Origin: Comamonas aquatica NBRC 14918
GTDB taxonomy: Bacteria > Pseudomonadota > Gammaproteobacteria > Burkholderiales > Burkholderiaceae_C
DNA: 64,000 nucleotides
Reading direction: 5' to 3'
Assembly (NCBI RefSeq): GCF_000739875.1
Contig: NZ_BBJR01000034.1
Location: forward strand, 87,967-151,966
The position numbers and the translations under genes are program-made. Below are positions 12,978-21,815 of the stretch, piece after piece. The first letter of the stretch is position 1, and each line of letters starts with the position of its first letter. The notes under the pieces are model-generated. The model made no database searches. It worked only from the letters and a program-made list of their open reading frames with translations, and had not been told where the DNA came from.

Positions 12978-14324
12978 TTATGCGGATGGCGGCTGCATGC
13001 GCCCCGCCAGGCGCAACAGCCAGTGCTTGCTGCGCCGCAGGTACTGCGGGTCGCGCCAGCACATCAGGGCCACGAACACGGCATTCGCGGCCCCCATGCA
13101 CAAGAACAGCTGCGGCACCGTCAGCCCGGCCGCCAGCAGCGCCCCGGCCAGCACGGCCGACGACACCATGAACAGCGCATTCAGGATGTTGTTGGCCGCG
13201 ATGATGCGCGCCCGGTGCGTGACCGGGCTGCGTTGCTGGATCAGGGCATACAGCGGCACGCTGTAGACCCCGGCGGCCAGCGACAGACCGAACAGGTCCA
13301 GCAGCACGCGCCAGCGCCCCGGGGCGTGCCAGAAATCCGCCAGCCCCAGCATGCCGGCCGTGGGTGGCAGGCCTTGCAGCGTCCACCACAGGTCGACCGA
13401 GCACACGCTCATGCCCAGCGCGCCCAGGGGCACCAGCCCGGGCTCGACGCGCCCGCGGGACAGGGACTCGCACAGCAGCGCCCCGGTGCCCACGCCCAGC
13501 GAGAACACCACCAACAGCAAGGCGGCCACCTGTTCGCTGCCGTGCAGCACCTCCTTGGCCAGCACCGGGAATTCCGCCAGAAACACGGCCCCGAAGAACC
13601 ACATCCAGCTGATGCCCAGCACGGCCCGGAACACCAGGCCATCGGTGCGCGCCAGCCGCAGGTTGGCCAGGGTTTCGGACCAGGGGTTCCAGTTCATGCG
13701 GTGCACCACCGCCGGCGTGCCCTGGTGCGGAATGGCACCAGCGGCCCAGCGCCCCAGCAGGGCCAGCGCCAGGCAGCTGGCGGCCACGTGGATGCGCCCG
13801 ACCTCGGGCGTGGCGATCAGCACCCCGCCGACCATGTTGCCCAGCAGGATGGCGACGAAGGTGCCCATCTCCACCATGCCGTTGCCCCCGGTCAGCTCCG
13901 AGGGCCGGAGCACCTGCGGCAGGTAGGCGAACTTGGCCGGACCGAAGAAGGTGGAATGCACGCCCATGCCCACCAGGCACAGCAGCAGCAGGGCCGGCCA
14001 CTGCAAGACAAAGCCCAGCAGGGCCACGGTCATGATGGCGATCTCGCAGTCCTTAACGCGCCGCATCAGCACCGCCTTGTCCATGCGATCGGCCAGTTGC
14101 CCTGCCGTGGCCGACAGCAGCACGAAGGGCAGGATGAACAACGCCCCAATCACCAGCCCCGCCACCGAGGGCGGCAGCCAGGCCACCTGCAGCTGGTAGG
14201 TCACCAGCACGGTCAGCGCGAACTTGAACAGGTTGTCGTTGGCAGCCCCCAGGAACTGGGTGGCAAAGAAAGGACCGAACCGCCGCTGGCGCAGCAGTCC
14301 GAACTGAGGGGTGTGGTCGCTCAT
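12978..14324 (-). CDS. MFS transporter, LplT-like
   Basis: Twelve-helix major facilitator of 448 residues. The opening FATQFLGAANDNLFKFALTV and the loop GQLADRMDKAVLMRRVK match the lysophospholipid transporter LplT and the transporter half of LplT-Aas fusions, which flip lysophospholipids into the cell for reacylation. No acyltransferase domain or aas gene follows here, so substrate assignment is by family only. Its ATG overlaps the stop of the upstream FIST gene (ATGA at 14321-14324), implying translational coupling. A role together with the plus-strand PldA, which makes lysophospholipid, is conceivable but not shown. Confidence 0.8.
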   Translation of the reverse strand: MSDHTPQFGLLRQRRFGPFFATQFLGAANDNLFKFALTVLVTYQLQVAWLPPSVAGLVIGALFILPFVLLSATAGQLADRMDKAVLMRRVKDCEIAIMTVALLGFVLQWPALLLLCLVGMGVHSTFFGPAKFAYLPQVLRPSELTGGNGMVEMGTFVAILLGNMVGGVLIATPEVGRIHVAASCLALALLGRWAAGAIPHQGTPAVVHRMNWNPWSETLANLRLARTDGLVFRAVLGISWMWFFGAVFLAEFPVLAKEVLHGSEQVAALLLVVFSLGVGTGALLCESLSRGRVEPGLVPLGALGMSVCSVDLWWTLQGLPPTAGMLGLADFWHAPGRWRVLLDLFGLSLAAGVYSVPLYALIQQRSPVTHRARIIAANNILNALFMVSSAVLAGALLAAGLTVPQLFLCMGAANAVFVALMCWRDPQYLRRSKHWLLRLAGRMQPPSA

Positions 14325-15595
14325 GTCAAAGCCTGCAGCGGCTGGGTGAAAACCAGCAACTGTGCACTCATTTGCTGCAGCGCGGTGCCATCGACTTCAT
14401 AGGTGCTGGTAAAACCCAGCAGCGGCACGGGCCCCAGGGCATGGCGGATCAGCTGCAACTCCGCATCCACCTGAGCGCTGCGGGGCACCGGGTGGCGCAA
14501 TGCGCTGCGGATGTAGATGGCCCCGCAGATGCTGCGCCCAATCGCGGCGGCCTGGCCGTCCTGGGCCGGTGTGGGCTCCGGCGCCAGCCAGTCGCCGATC
14601 TCGGCGCAGGCCCGGCGCACCTCGGCGCGCGCCACCTGCTCGTCCGCCTGGCACAGGGTCACGGTCTGCCCCGGCTGCGGCAGGCCCTCGACAAACACCG
14701 CCTGCCGCAGGGGGTCGATCCCCACCACCGACAGCACGTGGGCCGCCAGGGCCACGCTGGCGCCGTAGACCCAGGGGTGGGGTGGCGACAGCGCCAGCAG
14801 CGTCTGCTGCAATTCCCCCGGCAGCCGGTGGGGCGCCGCACCCGGCGCGGCCAGGGCCTCCTGCCAGTTCAGGTGGCCAAACAACACCTCCAGAGCCGGC
14901 CGGCCATCCAGCGCCAGCAGGGCCGCGCCCTCGGCGTGGGTCACAGTGTGGGACGGTCCCATGGGCCGGCAGCCCTGAATGCCCACGCTCAGCAGCTCCA
15001 CCCCAGGCCCGAACAGCACCCCCGACAGCCCGCCTTTTTGCACCCCGCCACCACCCACCGTGGCCGGCAGGCGGCCCGATGGCGTGCTGCCCCAGGCCCA
15101 CTGGGCATGGTCCTGGCCCATATGGCCCAGCCCCCCCAGCAGATCCGGGCATTCGAGCTGGCGCGCCAGCTCGATCAGTTGCGGCACCAGTGCGGGGGCC
15201 GCAGCATCGCCATGCACCAGCGCCGCCTGGGCGGTCATGCCCGGCTGCGCCGGCTTGTGCGTGGCGATGTCGGAAAACAATTGGTAGTCGCCCGGCGCCA
15301 GCACGGGCAGCATCACGGCCACCGCGCCGGTGTGGCCATAGTCCATGTCCCCGGCCAGCACCGAGTGCGCGGCACAGCCGGCCCAATGCTGCACCTGGGG
15401 CAGGGCCTGCGCCAGCGTGCCCACGATCTCGGCCGCGTGCGCCGCCAGCGAGGCCGAGACATAGACCAGGCCCAGGCCATGCCGGACTGTCGGTGGCTGC
15501 ATGCTGATCTGCGCCTGCAACTGCACGATCACCTGCCGGGTCGCGTGCTGCCACAACGGATGACCGGCATGGGCGCAAGGGAAAAACGGCATCAC
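14321..15595 (-). CDS. FIST-domain sensory protein
   Basis: Protein of 424 residues with FIST_N (about 40-220) and FIST_C (about 240-395) regions. FIST domains are thought to bind small ligands such as amino acids and usually sit in front of signalling domains; here the protein consists of FIST alone. Recognisable pieces are VYVSASLAAHAAEIVGTLAQ, AAHSVLAG, the Gly-rich VGGGGVQKGGLSGVLFG, and in the C-terminal part IGRSICGAIYIRS and LLGFTSTYEVDG. No signal peptide or membrane helix. Start: two Met codons at 15595 and 15592. It overlaps the MFS gene by 4 bases and lies 49 bases after phaM, suggesting one operon phaM-FIST-MFS. Confidence 0.72.
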   Translation of the reverse strand: MMPFFPCAHAGHPLWQHATRQVIVQLQAQISMQPPTVRHGLGLVYVSASLAAHAAEIVGTLAQALPQVQHWAGCAAHSVLAGDMDYGHTGAVAVMLPVLAPGDYQLFSDIATHKPAQPGMTAQAALVHGDAAAPALVPQLIELARQLECPDLLGGLGHMGQDHAQWAWGSTPSGRLPATVGGGGVQKGGLSGVLFGPGVELLSVGIQGCRPMGPSHTVTHAEGAALLALDGRPALEVLFGHLNWQEALAAPGAAPHRLPGELQQTLLALSPPHPWVYGASVALAAHVLSVVGIDPLRQAVFVEGLPQPGQTVTLCQADEQVARAEVRRACAEIGDWLAPEPTPAQDGQAAAIGRSICGAIYIRSALRHPVPRSAQVDAELQLIRHALGPVPLLGFTSTYEVDGTALQQMSAQLLVFTQPLQALT

Positions 15596-15644
15596 ACGAT
15601 CGCTCCTTGCGCAGCCACCGCCGCGCCGTGGTCAGCCCAGGGAC

Positions 15645-16520
15645 TCAGCGCGCGCCCGGTTTGCGTGCGGCAGCGGACTTGGTTTTTGCCGCCGGTTGGG
15701 CCGCGGCGGACTTGCGCGGCGCAGGCTTGGCCGCCTTGCTCGCCGTGGCCGTTTTGCCAGCAGCCGGTGCACGCTGGCGCGCAGCGGCAGCGGGCGCCGG
15801 CTGGCGAGTGGTTTTCTTCGCCGCCGGCGTTTTGGCGGCCGGCGCGGCCTCCGCCTTGGCGGGCATGGCCTGCGACACCGCCTGGCGCACCATGTCGCTG
15901 GCAGTCTGGACGGCCACCTTGGCGAAGTCGGAGCCCATCTGCGTGGCCTGCTTCACGGCCTGCTGCTGGGCCGGGTCCTGCAGGGCCTGCTGTGCGATCT
16001 GCTGGAACTGCTGGGTCAGCGCCCCCCACCATTGCATGGCCGTGGCCATCCCGGCGGCCGGGGCGGCCTCTGCAGCCGAAGGGGCCGCAGGTTCGTCCGC
16101 GGCCGGCGGTACTGGTGCAGCGGGGGCCGGATCGGCGGCCGCTTGGTCCGGCAGGGGCCAGTTGGACAGCGGCTGGCCCGTGGCCGCATCCGCCGCCGCC
16201 TTGGCTGCGCCCGCGAAAGGGAAACCCTGGGCCAGGTCCGCCTGGTTCACATTCATGCCCTGCAAGGTGGACAGCGTCATGCGCTGCACCTGCAAGGCCT
16301 GGACCGTGGCGCTGAGGGCGCGGTTGTTCTGTTCCAGCCAGAACTGCACCGCCTTGAGTTCTTCGATGCGTTTGTCGATCTCTTCCACGCTGACCGTGGG
16401 GGCGACCCAGTGGGCAAATGGCGGTACCGCCGATGCGCCCTGGCCGGCCTTGCCCAGGTTCTGCAAGAAATCGAAACCGGGGATGAATTTGCCGAAACCG
16501 AAAGCCGAGGTGTCACTCAT
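15645..16520 (-). CDS. phaM: PhaM-type polyhydroxyalkanoate granule regulatory protein
   Basis: PhaM activates PHA synthase PhaC and tethers PHB granules to the nucleoid in Ralstonia. The N-terminal signature is clear: FLQNLGKAGQGAS, WVAPTVSVEEIDKRIEELKA, VQFWLEQNNRALSATVQALQ and QRMTLSTLQGMNV (about 18-112). A Pro/Ala linker leads to a second helical stretch (about 150-215) and then to a histone-H1-like Ala/Lys/Pro tail (about 220-291) suited to DNA binding. 291 residues, cytoplasmic. No phaC, phaA or phasin gene is in the window. Divergent from the Bug receptor gene across about 230 bases. Confidence 0.9.
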   Translation of the reverse strand: MSDTSAFGFGKFIPGFDFLQNLGKAGQGASAVPPFAHWVAPTVSVEEIDKRIEELKAVQFWLEQNNRALSATVQALQVQRMTLSTLQGMNVNQADLAQGFPFAGAAKAAADAATGQPLSNWPLPDQAAADPAPAAPVPPAADEPAAPSAAEAAPAAGMATAMQWWGALTQQFQQIAQQALQDPAQQQAVKQATQMGSDFAKVAVQTASDMVRQAVSQAMPAKAEAAPAAKTPAAKKTTRQPAPAAAARQRAPAAGKTATASKAAKPAPRKSAAAQPAAKTKSAAARKPGAR

Positions 16521-16671
16521 AGCAAGCCTGCAAGCAAGAGCCGATGAAAACCCAGGCGCATCCAGCGCTCCGGGCCGCGTGACACAAGCTTACTGCACAA
16601 GGACGCGCCTGGCTTGTCATCTGCAACGCACACCGCACCCCGGCCGATGCGGACGCGGAAGCACGCTTTAT

Positions 16672-16722
16672 TCCACATAAGCATATAAAAGCCCGTAATT
16701 ATTTTGCAATCAAAATAAGTAG
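16672..16722 (+). promoter_or_regulatory. AT-rich promoter, CysB-like
   Basis: An abrupt AT-rich island in GC-rich surroundings (TTCCACATAAGCATATAAAA, then TAATTATTTTGC and AATCAAAATAAG). The TTATTCCAnATAAnCATATA pattern resembles LysR-type CysB/Cbl sites in front of sulfur-starvation genes of Burkholderiales. It precedes the Bug-monooxygenase-CMD cluster. Assignment to CysB is inference from pattern only. Confidence 0.4.
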
Positions 16723-16750
16723 ATCCCTGATTTTTTGAACGCTTTGCACC

Positions 16751-17776
16751 ATGCGCCTGCTGTCCCGTCCCCTGTCCCGGTCCTTGCGGGCCGCCCCGTC
16801 CTCCCTGGCCGCGATGGCGGCACTGGCGCTGCTGCCCTGGGCCGCCCAGGCGGCCGAACCTGCGGCATGGCCCCAGCACCCCGTGACCCTGATCATGGGC
16901 TTCAATGCCGGCTCCGGCGTGGACATGGTCGGCCGCTCGATCCAGGAACCCGTGTCGCAGCGCCTGGGCCAGCCCATCATCATTGACTACAAGAGCGGCG
17001 CAGCCGGCAACATCGGCAGCGAATACGTGGCGCGCGCCAAGCCCGATGGCTACACGCTGTACTTCGGCACCGCCGCCACGCACGGCAGCAACGCCGCGCT
17101 GTACAAGAACCTGCCCTTCGATGTGGAAGCCGACTTCATCCCCGTCGCGCCCATCATCGACGTAGCGAACGTGCTGACCGTCAACCCCAACGTGCTGGAC
17201 GTCAAGAACCTGCAGGAGTTCGTGGCGGCCGTCAAAGCCAACCCCGGCAAGTACAACTACGCCTCCACCGGCAACGGCGCAGGCACCCACATGGCCTTCG
17301 CCGAACTGAATGCCCGCCTGGGCCTGGACATGGTGCACGTGCCCTACAAGGGCGGCCCCGAAGCCATTGGCTCGGTGCTGCGCGGCGAGACCTGCTGCAT
17401 CATGAACCAGGTGCAAAGCGTGCTGCCCCACTACAAGGCCGGCAAGGTGCGCCTGCTGGGCGTAACCACGGCCAAGGCCGTGGAAGCCGTCAAGGAAGTT
17501 CCGACCATCGCCTCCAGCGGCATTCCCGGCACCGAGAGCTTCAACAGCTCGATCTGGTTCGGCGTGTTCGCCCCCAAGGGCACGCCCGCACCGGTCATCC
17601 GCAAGCTCAGCCAGGCCATCCATGAGGCGCAGCAACTGCCCGAGGTGCGCGATCGCTTCACCGCCCAGGGCAACACCCTGCGCATCGAATCGCCCGAGCA
17701 GTTCAAGCGCACCGTGCACCAGGACCGCCTGAAGTGGGCCAAGGTGGTCAAGGACGCCAAGATCAGCATCGACTGA
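16751..17776 (+). CDS. Tripartite tricarboxylate transporter receptor (Bug/TctC family)
   Basis: Periplasmic solute-binding protein of the Bug family, which is strongly expanded in Burkholderiales. 341 residues; signal peptide of about 34 (MRLLSRPLSRSLRAAPSSLA, cleavage after AAQA). Family landmarks: PVTLIMGFNAGSGVDMVGR, SGAAGNIGSEYVARAKPDGYTL, GTHMAFAELNARLGLDMVHV and VPYKGGPEAIGSVL. No tctA/tctB membrane genes are nearby, as is common for orphan Bug proteins. The ligand is unknown. It heads a cluster with a flavin monooxygenase and an AhpD-like protein, so an organic acid or organosulfur compound is possible (inference). Confidence 0.9.
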   Translation: MRLLSRPLSRSLRAAPSSLAAMAALALLPWAAQAAEPAAWPQHPVTLIMGFNAGSGVDMVGRSIQEPVSQRLGQPIIIDYKSGAAGNIGSEYVARAKPDGYTLYFGTAATHGSNAALYKNLPFDVEADFIPVAPIIDVANVLTVNPNVLDVKNLQEFVAAVKANPGKYNYASTGNGAGTHMAFAELNARLGLDMVHVPYKGGPEAIGSVLRGETCCIMNQVQSVLPHYKAGKVRLLGVTTAKAVEAVKEVPTIASSGIPGTESFNSSIWFGVFAPKGTPAPVIRKLSQAIHEAQQLPEVRDRFTAQGNTLRIESPEQFKRTVHQDRLKWAKVVKDAKISID

Positions 17777-17857
17777 TTCCACGTTTAGGATCGCAGCACT
17801 GCCTGCTGCTCTGCGCCTGCCGCTCTCGCGAGCTTCAGGCGCTTTTTGGATTTTGTT

Positions 17858-19348
17858 ATGTCTCTTTCCGCTGCTTCACACCCCCAGCCGGCTGGTCTGC
17901 CGGCCCTGGAAGAACGCCTGCGCGACGATTTCACCACCCTGGGCTGGCCAGCCAAGAGCTGGCTGCCCGCCCGCACCCACCACAGCGAGGCCGTGCACGA
18001 CGTGCTGGTGATCGGCGCTGGCCAGGCCGGCCTGGCGCTGAACGTGGCCTTGCGCCAGGTTGGTATCCGCCCGGTGCTGCTGGACCGTTCGCCGCGCGAT
18101 TTCGAGGGCCCCTGGGCCACCACGGCGCGCATGGAGACCCTGCGCTCGCCCAAGGAGCTGACCGGGCCGGCGCTGGGCATTCCTGCGCTGAGCTTCCGTG
18201 CCTGGTTCATTGCGCAGTTCGGCCTGGAGGCCTGGACCGCCCTCGACAAGATTCCGCGCCTGCAATGGATGGACTACCTGCGCTGGTACCGCCGCGTCAC
18301 CGGCGCCGATGTGCGCAACGCGCACGAGGTGCTCGCCGTGCGCCCCCAGGCCGATGGCCTGGTGGCCCTGGACGTGCGCGCCGACGGCCACACACGCACC
18401 TGGTTCACGCGCCGCCTGGTGCTGGCCACAGGCCGCGACGGCCTGGGTGGCGCGCAGGTGCCGGCCTTCATGCACGGCATCAACCGCCGCTTTTGGGCCC
18501 ACTCGTCCGATGCCCTGGACTACACCACGCTGGCCGGCCGGCATGTGGGCGTGGTGGGCGCGGGCGCCTCGGCCATGGACAGCGCCGGCACGGCCCTGGA
18601 GCTGGGCGCCGCCAGCGTGGACCTGCTGGTGCGCCGCAGCGACCTGCCGCGCATCAACAAATCCAAGGGCTCGGGCGTGCCCGGCCTGACCCACGGCCAG
18701 TACCTGCTGTCCGATGACTGGAAATGGCGCATCCGCCACTACATCAACGCCCAGCAGGTGCCCCCCCCGCAGGGCAGCACCCTGCGCGTGGCGCGCCATG
18801 CCAACGCCCACTTCCACCTGGGTTGTGCGGTGCAGCGCGTGGAACCCGTGGGCGACAAGCTGCACGTGCACACCACCCAGGGCGTGTTCGTGCTGGACTT
18901 CCTGATCGTCTCCACCGGCTTTGCCATCGACTGGCGCCTGCGCCCGGAGTTTGCCGACATCGCCCCCCACGTGCGCCTGTGGAACCAGCGCTACCAACCC
19001 GCCACCGGGCAGGAGGATGCGGAGCTGTCCGCCTCCCCCGACCTGGGTGCGCTGTTTGAATTTCAGGAGCACACACCCGGCGCCCAGCCTGGGCTGGAGC
19101 GCATTCACTGCTTCTGCTATCCGGCCGCGCTGTCCCACGGCACGATCTCGGGCGACATCCCCGCCATCAGCGACGGCGCCCGCAAGCTGGCCCAGGGGCT
19201 GGCCGCGCTGTTCTACCGCGAGGACATCGAGCACCACTTCGCCCAGCTGCAAGCCTATGCCGAACCCGAACTGGACGGCACGGAGTGGACCGCCGCGGAC
19301 AGCGCAGCACGCATTCGCCAACTGCACGACGGAAACGTTTTTTCATGA
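17858..19348 (+). CDS. FAD/NAD(P)-binding flavoprotein monooxygenase-like protein
   Basis: Class B flavoprotein of 496 residues. Two Rossmann motifs: FAD site VLVIGAGQAGLALNVALRQVG (about 49-69) and NAD(P) site HVGVVGAGASAMDSAGTALE (about 228-247). The arrangement is that of flavin-containing monooxygenases, though a full FxGxxxHxxx(Y/F) linker fingerprint is not evident, so it may be a relative. ATG 17858 was chosen over an in-frame TTG at 17846. It ends ATGA, overlapping the next start by 4 bases. The substrate is unknown; it probably oxidises the compound delivered through the adjacent receptor (inference). Confidence 0.82.
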   Translation: MSLSAASHPQPAGLPALEERLRDDFTTLGWPAKSWLPARTHHSEAVHDVLVIGAGQAGLALNVALRQVGIRPVLLDRSPRDFEGPWATTARMETLRSPKELTGPALGIPALSFRAWFIAQFGLEAWTALDKIPRLQWMDYLRWYRRVTGADVRNAHEVLAVRPQADGLVALDVRADGHTRTWFTRRLVLATGRDGLGGAQVPAFMHGINRRFWAHSSDALDYTTLAGRHVGVVGAGASAMDSAGTALELGAASVDLLVRRSDLPRINKSKGSGVPGLTHGQYLLSDDWKWRIRHYINAQQVPPPQGSTLRVARHANAHFHLGCAVQRVEPVGDKLHVHTTQGVFVLDFLIVSTGFAIDWRLRPEFADIAPHVRLWNQRYQPATGQEDAELSASPDLGALFEFQEHTPGAQPGLERIHCFCYPAALSHGTISGDIPAISDGARKLAQGLAALFYREDIEHHFAQLQAYAEPELDGTEWTAADSAARIRQLHDGNVFS

Positions 19349-20502
19349 CCGACACCATTGACCGCCTGGCCGGCCTCGCCGCCGGCAACCCCGTATTCGC
19401 CACCCGCCACGAGCGCAGCAAGGTCGCCGTGGCCACCCAGGCCTGCGAAGACCTGCTGCTGGGCGACGCCCTGACGGCGGGCCTGTCGCAGATCGAACGC
19501 CTGGTGCTGGCCGCCGAGCAGGCCCGCGTCAGCGGCGTGGACGCCCTGGCGGCCGAGTACCGCGCCCGCGCGCTGGCCCTGGGCGACGCGCTCACCCCCG
19601 CGCTGCGCAGCGTCCTGGACCAGGCCGGCGCGCAGACCGACGATACGCGCCTGGATGCCATGCTGCACTTTGTGCGCACCCTGGCCCTGAAGCCTGCGCA
19701 CAGCGACCAGGCCACGCTGCTGGCCATCCCGGCGGCGGGCCTGTCCGTGGACGACACCGTGCTGCTGGCCCAGCTGGTCGGTTTTGTGGCCTACCAGGCC
19801 CGCCTGCTGGTCGGCGTGCAGGCCATGGCAGCGCTGGGTGGCATCGCCCCGAGTGCGGCCCCCGACACCGCGGCGGCCGCACCGTTTGTGCACCCCGCCA
19901 ACCTGCCCGCGCCGGGCGAGCCGCTGCGCCGCAACGGCTTCACCAGCGAGACGCTGGACTGGAAGTCCTGGCTGCCGGTGCTGGACCCGGCCACGGCCAC
20001 GCCCGAACAGCAGAAGGTGCTGGAGATCAGCCACCCCAAGGCCAAGACCATGGACTTCTACCTGTTGCTCGGCCGCCAGCCCGCCGTGCTGCTGGAGCGT
20101 TCACAGGCCTTCAACGCCATCATGTATGCGCCCGGCGGCCTGTCGCGCGCGGAGCGTGAAGTGGCGGCCACGGCCGTGTCGCGCAGCAACGGCTGTGTGT
20201 ACTGTGCCTCCGTGCATGCCCAGCGTTTCGAGCAACTGGCCAAGCGCAACGACGTGATGGCCCAGCTGTTCGATGACCCCGACACCGCCGGCACCAATGC
20301 GCGCGAGCGCGCCATCATCCAGGCCTCGCTGGTGCTGACGCGCGCACCGGGCGCGTTCGCCGCCCGCGACGTACTGGCCCTGCGCGAGGCCGGCCTGTCC
20401 GACCTGGAAATCCTCGACATGCTGCACTCGGCCGCGCTGTTCGGCTGGGCCAACCGCCTGATGCTGAACCTGGGCGTGGAAATCTGGCCCCAGGCCGCCT
20501 GA
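19345..20502 (+). CDS. CMD/AhpD-like peroxidase-related protein
   Basis: 385-residue protein with two carboxymuconolactone-decarboxylase (AhpD) folds. The first (about 20-160, KPAHSDQATLLAIPAAGLS, LVGFVAYQARLLVGVQA) lacks a redox motif; the second (about 210-385) has the active C-x-x-C-x-x-x-H motif NGCVYCASVHAQRF near 290, followed by the typical LDMLHSAALFGWANRLMLN end. The start at 19345 overlaps the upstream stop by 4 bases. Such double CMD proteins are seen beside flavin monooxygenases and may remove peroxide or reactive flavin by-products (inference). Confidence 0.85.
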   Translation: MTDTIDRLAGLAAGNPVFATRHERSKVAVATQACEDLLLGDALTAGLSQIERLVLAAEQARVSGVDALAAEYRARALALGDALTPALRSVLDQAGAQTDDTRLDAMLHFVRTLALKPAHSDQATLLAIPAAGLSVDDTVLLAQLVGFVAYQARLLVGVQAMAALGGIAPSAAPDTAAAAPFVHPANLPAPGEPLRRNGFTSETLDWKSWLPVLDPATATPEQQKVLEISHPKAKTMDFYLLLGRQPAVLLERSQAFNAIMYAPGGLSRAEREVAATAVSRSNGCVYCASVHAQRFEQLAKRNDVMAQLFDDPDTAGTNARERAIIQASLVLTRAPGAFAARDVLALREAGLSDLEILDMLHSAALFGWANRLMLNLGVEIWPQAA

Positions 20503-20530
20503 GCCCAGACGCCCCGAGGACCGGATACAC

Positions 20531-20566
20531 ACCGCCCCCACCTGGCGCACGCCGGCTGGGGGCGGT
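20531..20566. terminator. Strong hairpin between convergent genes
   Basis: ACCGCCCCCA and TGGGGGCGGT make a perfect 10-pair stem around a 16-base loop that is itself GC-rich. It separates the CMD gene from the convergent copper chaperone gene. No T-run, so Rho-independent activity is uncertain. Confidence 0.5.
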
Positions 20567-20572
20567 GGTCCC

Positions 20573-21091
20573 TCAGTGCTGGTGGCCGCCCGCGGGCATG
20601 GCATGGCCGCCATGCCCGGTGGCCTCACCGCCCTTGGGGGCCATGCGCTGCACCGGCACCTGCAGGTGCAGGCGCGACTCCGCACCCTGGGCATCCTGGA
20701 ACACCAGGGTCACGGGCACCTGCGTGCCTTCCTGCAACGGGGCCTTGAGCTGCTGGAACATCAGGTGCAGGCCTCCGGGCTTGAGTTCGACGGTCTGGCC
20801 CGCAGGCAGGTCCAGGCCATCCAGGGCGCGCATGCGCATCACATCGCCCTCCATCTTCATTTCGTGGATTTCGCCCACGGCCGCGGCCGGCGTGCGCACG
20901 CCCACCAGGCGCAGCGGCTCCTTGGCCGTCAGGCGCACAAAGGCGCCCGTGGCCTGCTGGCCGGCCACGCTGGCACGTGCCCAGGCGCCTTCGGCGGCGA
21001 CATGGGCCGCATCGGAGTGGGCCATGGCAGGGGTTGTCAAGACAGCGCTCAGCAGCGCAGCGGCGATCCACATGGGGTTCTTTAACATCAC
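20573..21091 (-). CDS. Periplasmic copper chaperone PCu(A)C
   Basis: Delivers Cu(I) to the CuA site of cytochrome oxidase. 172 residues with signal peptide (MMLKNPMWIAAALLSAVLTT, cleavage after AMA) and the DUF461/PCuAC metal motif: EIHEMKM, MRMR and GGLHLMFQQL, i.e. the H-M ... M ... H-x-M ligand set. A His/Met-rich tail (about 155-172, GHGGHAMPAGGHQH) adds further copper ligands, as in extended PCuAC proteins. The downstream neighbour on the plus strand converges. Probably in the same transcript as the DUF2946 gene 236 bases upstream, though the gap allows its own promoter. Confidence 0.92.
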   Translation of the reverse strand: MMLKNPMWIAAALLSAVLTTPAMAHSDAAHVAAEGAWARASVAGQQATGAFVRLTAKEPLRLVGVRTPAAAVGEIHEMKMEGDVMRMRALDGLDLPAGQTVELKPGGLHLMFQQLKAPLQEGTQVPVTLVFQDAQGAESRLHLQVPVQRMAPKGGEATGHGGHAMPAGGHQH

Positions 21092-21327
21092 AGATTGCTT
21101 TCAAAAATTCAGGACCCGACGCAAGCAGGTCGCCACGGCGGCGACCGCCTGCGTGTTCTGTGCACGTGCCACCGACCTCAACGCGGCGGGACCGGGGTGA
21201 CGGCCTGGGAGGTTCGGCGCACACCGCCGATCTCAGCGTGGCGCGCGCGGCCAACGCCGCTACACACCCAGGCCCCCACCCACACCGGCGTGCACCGGCT
21301 GTGAACACGTGCAGAAAAGACAGTGCC

Positions 21328-21717
21328 TCAACCCGGAGGACCGCGCGCCAACGGCCCATAGGTCCAGCGCGCCGCCACCGGCACCCAGGCCCAGTCCACC
21401 GGGCGATCCGGCGCTGCGGCCTGGACGCTGGCGGCCTGCAGAGCAGGCGGCGGCGCCAGCACCGGCATGCACAGCGGGCAATCAATCAGATGGTGCAGCG
21501 CCGCCGACGCATCGGCACCGGCCGTGCTGGCCGGGCTGGGCACCCAGTGCGGCGCGCTGTCGCCGGAGCACAGGCGCTCCAGGCTCCCAAGGGCCAGATG
21601 GGCCCGCGCCAGCGGCGCCCCGACGCCGGCCGCCACCACGCACAGCCACGCCGCCAACACCCAGACGGTGTAGCGACGCCAACGAAGCGATGGGGCCAGC
21701 AGCAACATGTCGGCCAT
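21328..21717 (-). CDS. DUF2946 family protein
   Basis: 129-residue exported or membrane protein of unknown function. An N-terminal hydrophobic segment (YTVWVLAAWLCVVAAGVGAP) follows a basic start; the middle has HHLIDCPLCMP, a C-x-x-C pair preceded by histidines that could hold metal; the end is LARGPPG, the Arg-Gly-Pro-Pro finish typical of the family. DUF2946 genes usually accompany copper-related genes, and PCuAC lies next here. The start at 21717 (MADML) or 21708 (MLLL) is uncertain. Confidence 0.75.
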   Translation of the reverse strand: MADMLLLAPSLRWRRYTVWVLAAWLCVVAAGVGAPLARAHLALGSLERLCSGDSAPHWVPSPASTAGADASAALHHLIDCPLCMPVLAPPPALQAASVQAAAPDRPVDWAWVPVAARWTYGPLARGPPG

Positions 21718-21815
21718 TCTAGGGGGAGCGGATATGCCCCAGTGCAGCCCCCCCACGGTGCTATGGCCCAAATCGGCTTTTAGCGCTGACTGGATCTGCG
21801 CCAACCGCTCCGTTT

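Noticed and set aside
19285..19344. Earlier start for the CMD protein
   Set aside because: The upstream in-frame part overlaps the monooxygenase gene and lacks a ribosome site; ATG 19345 gives the usual ATGA coupling.
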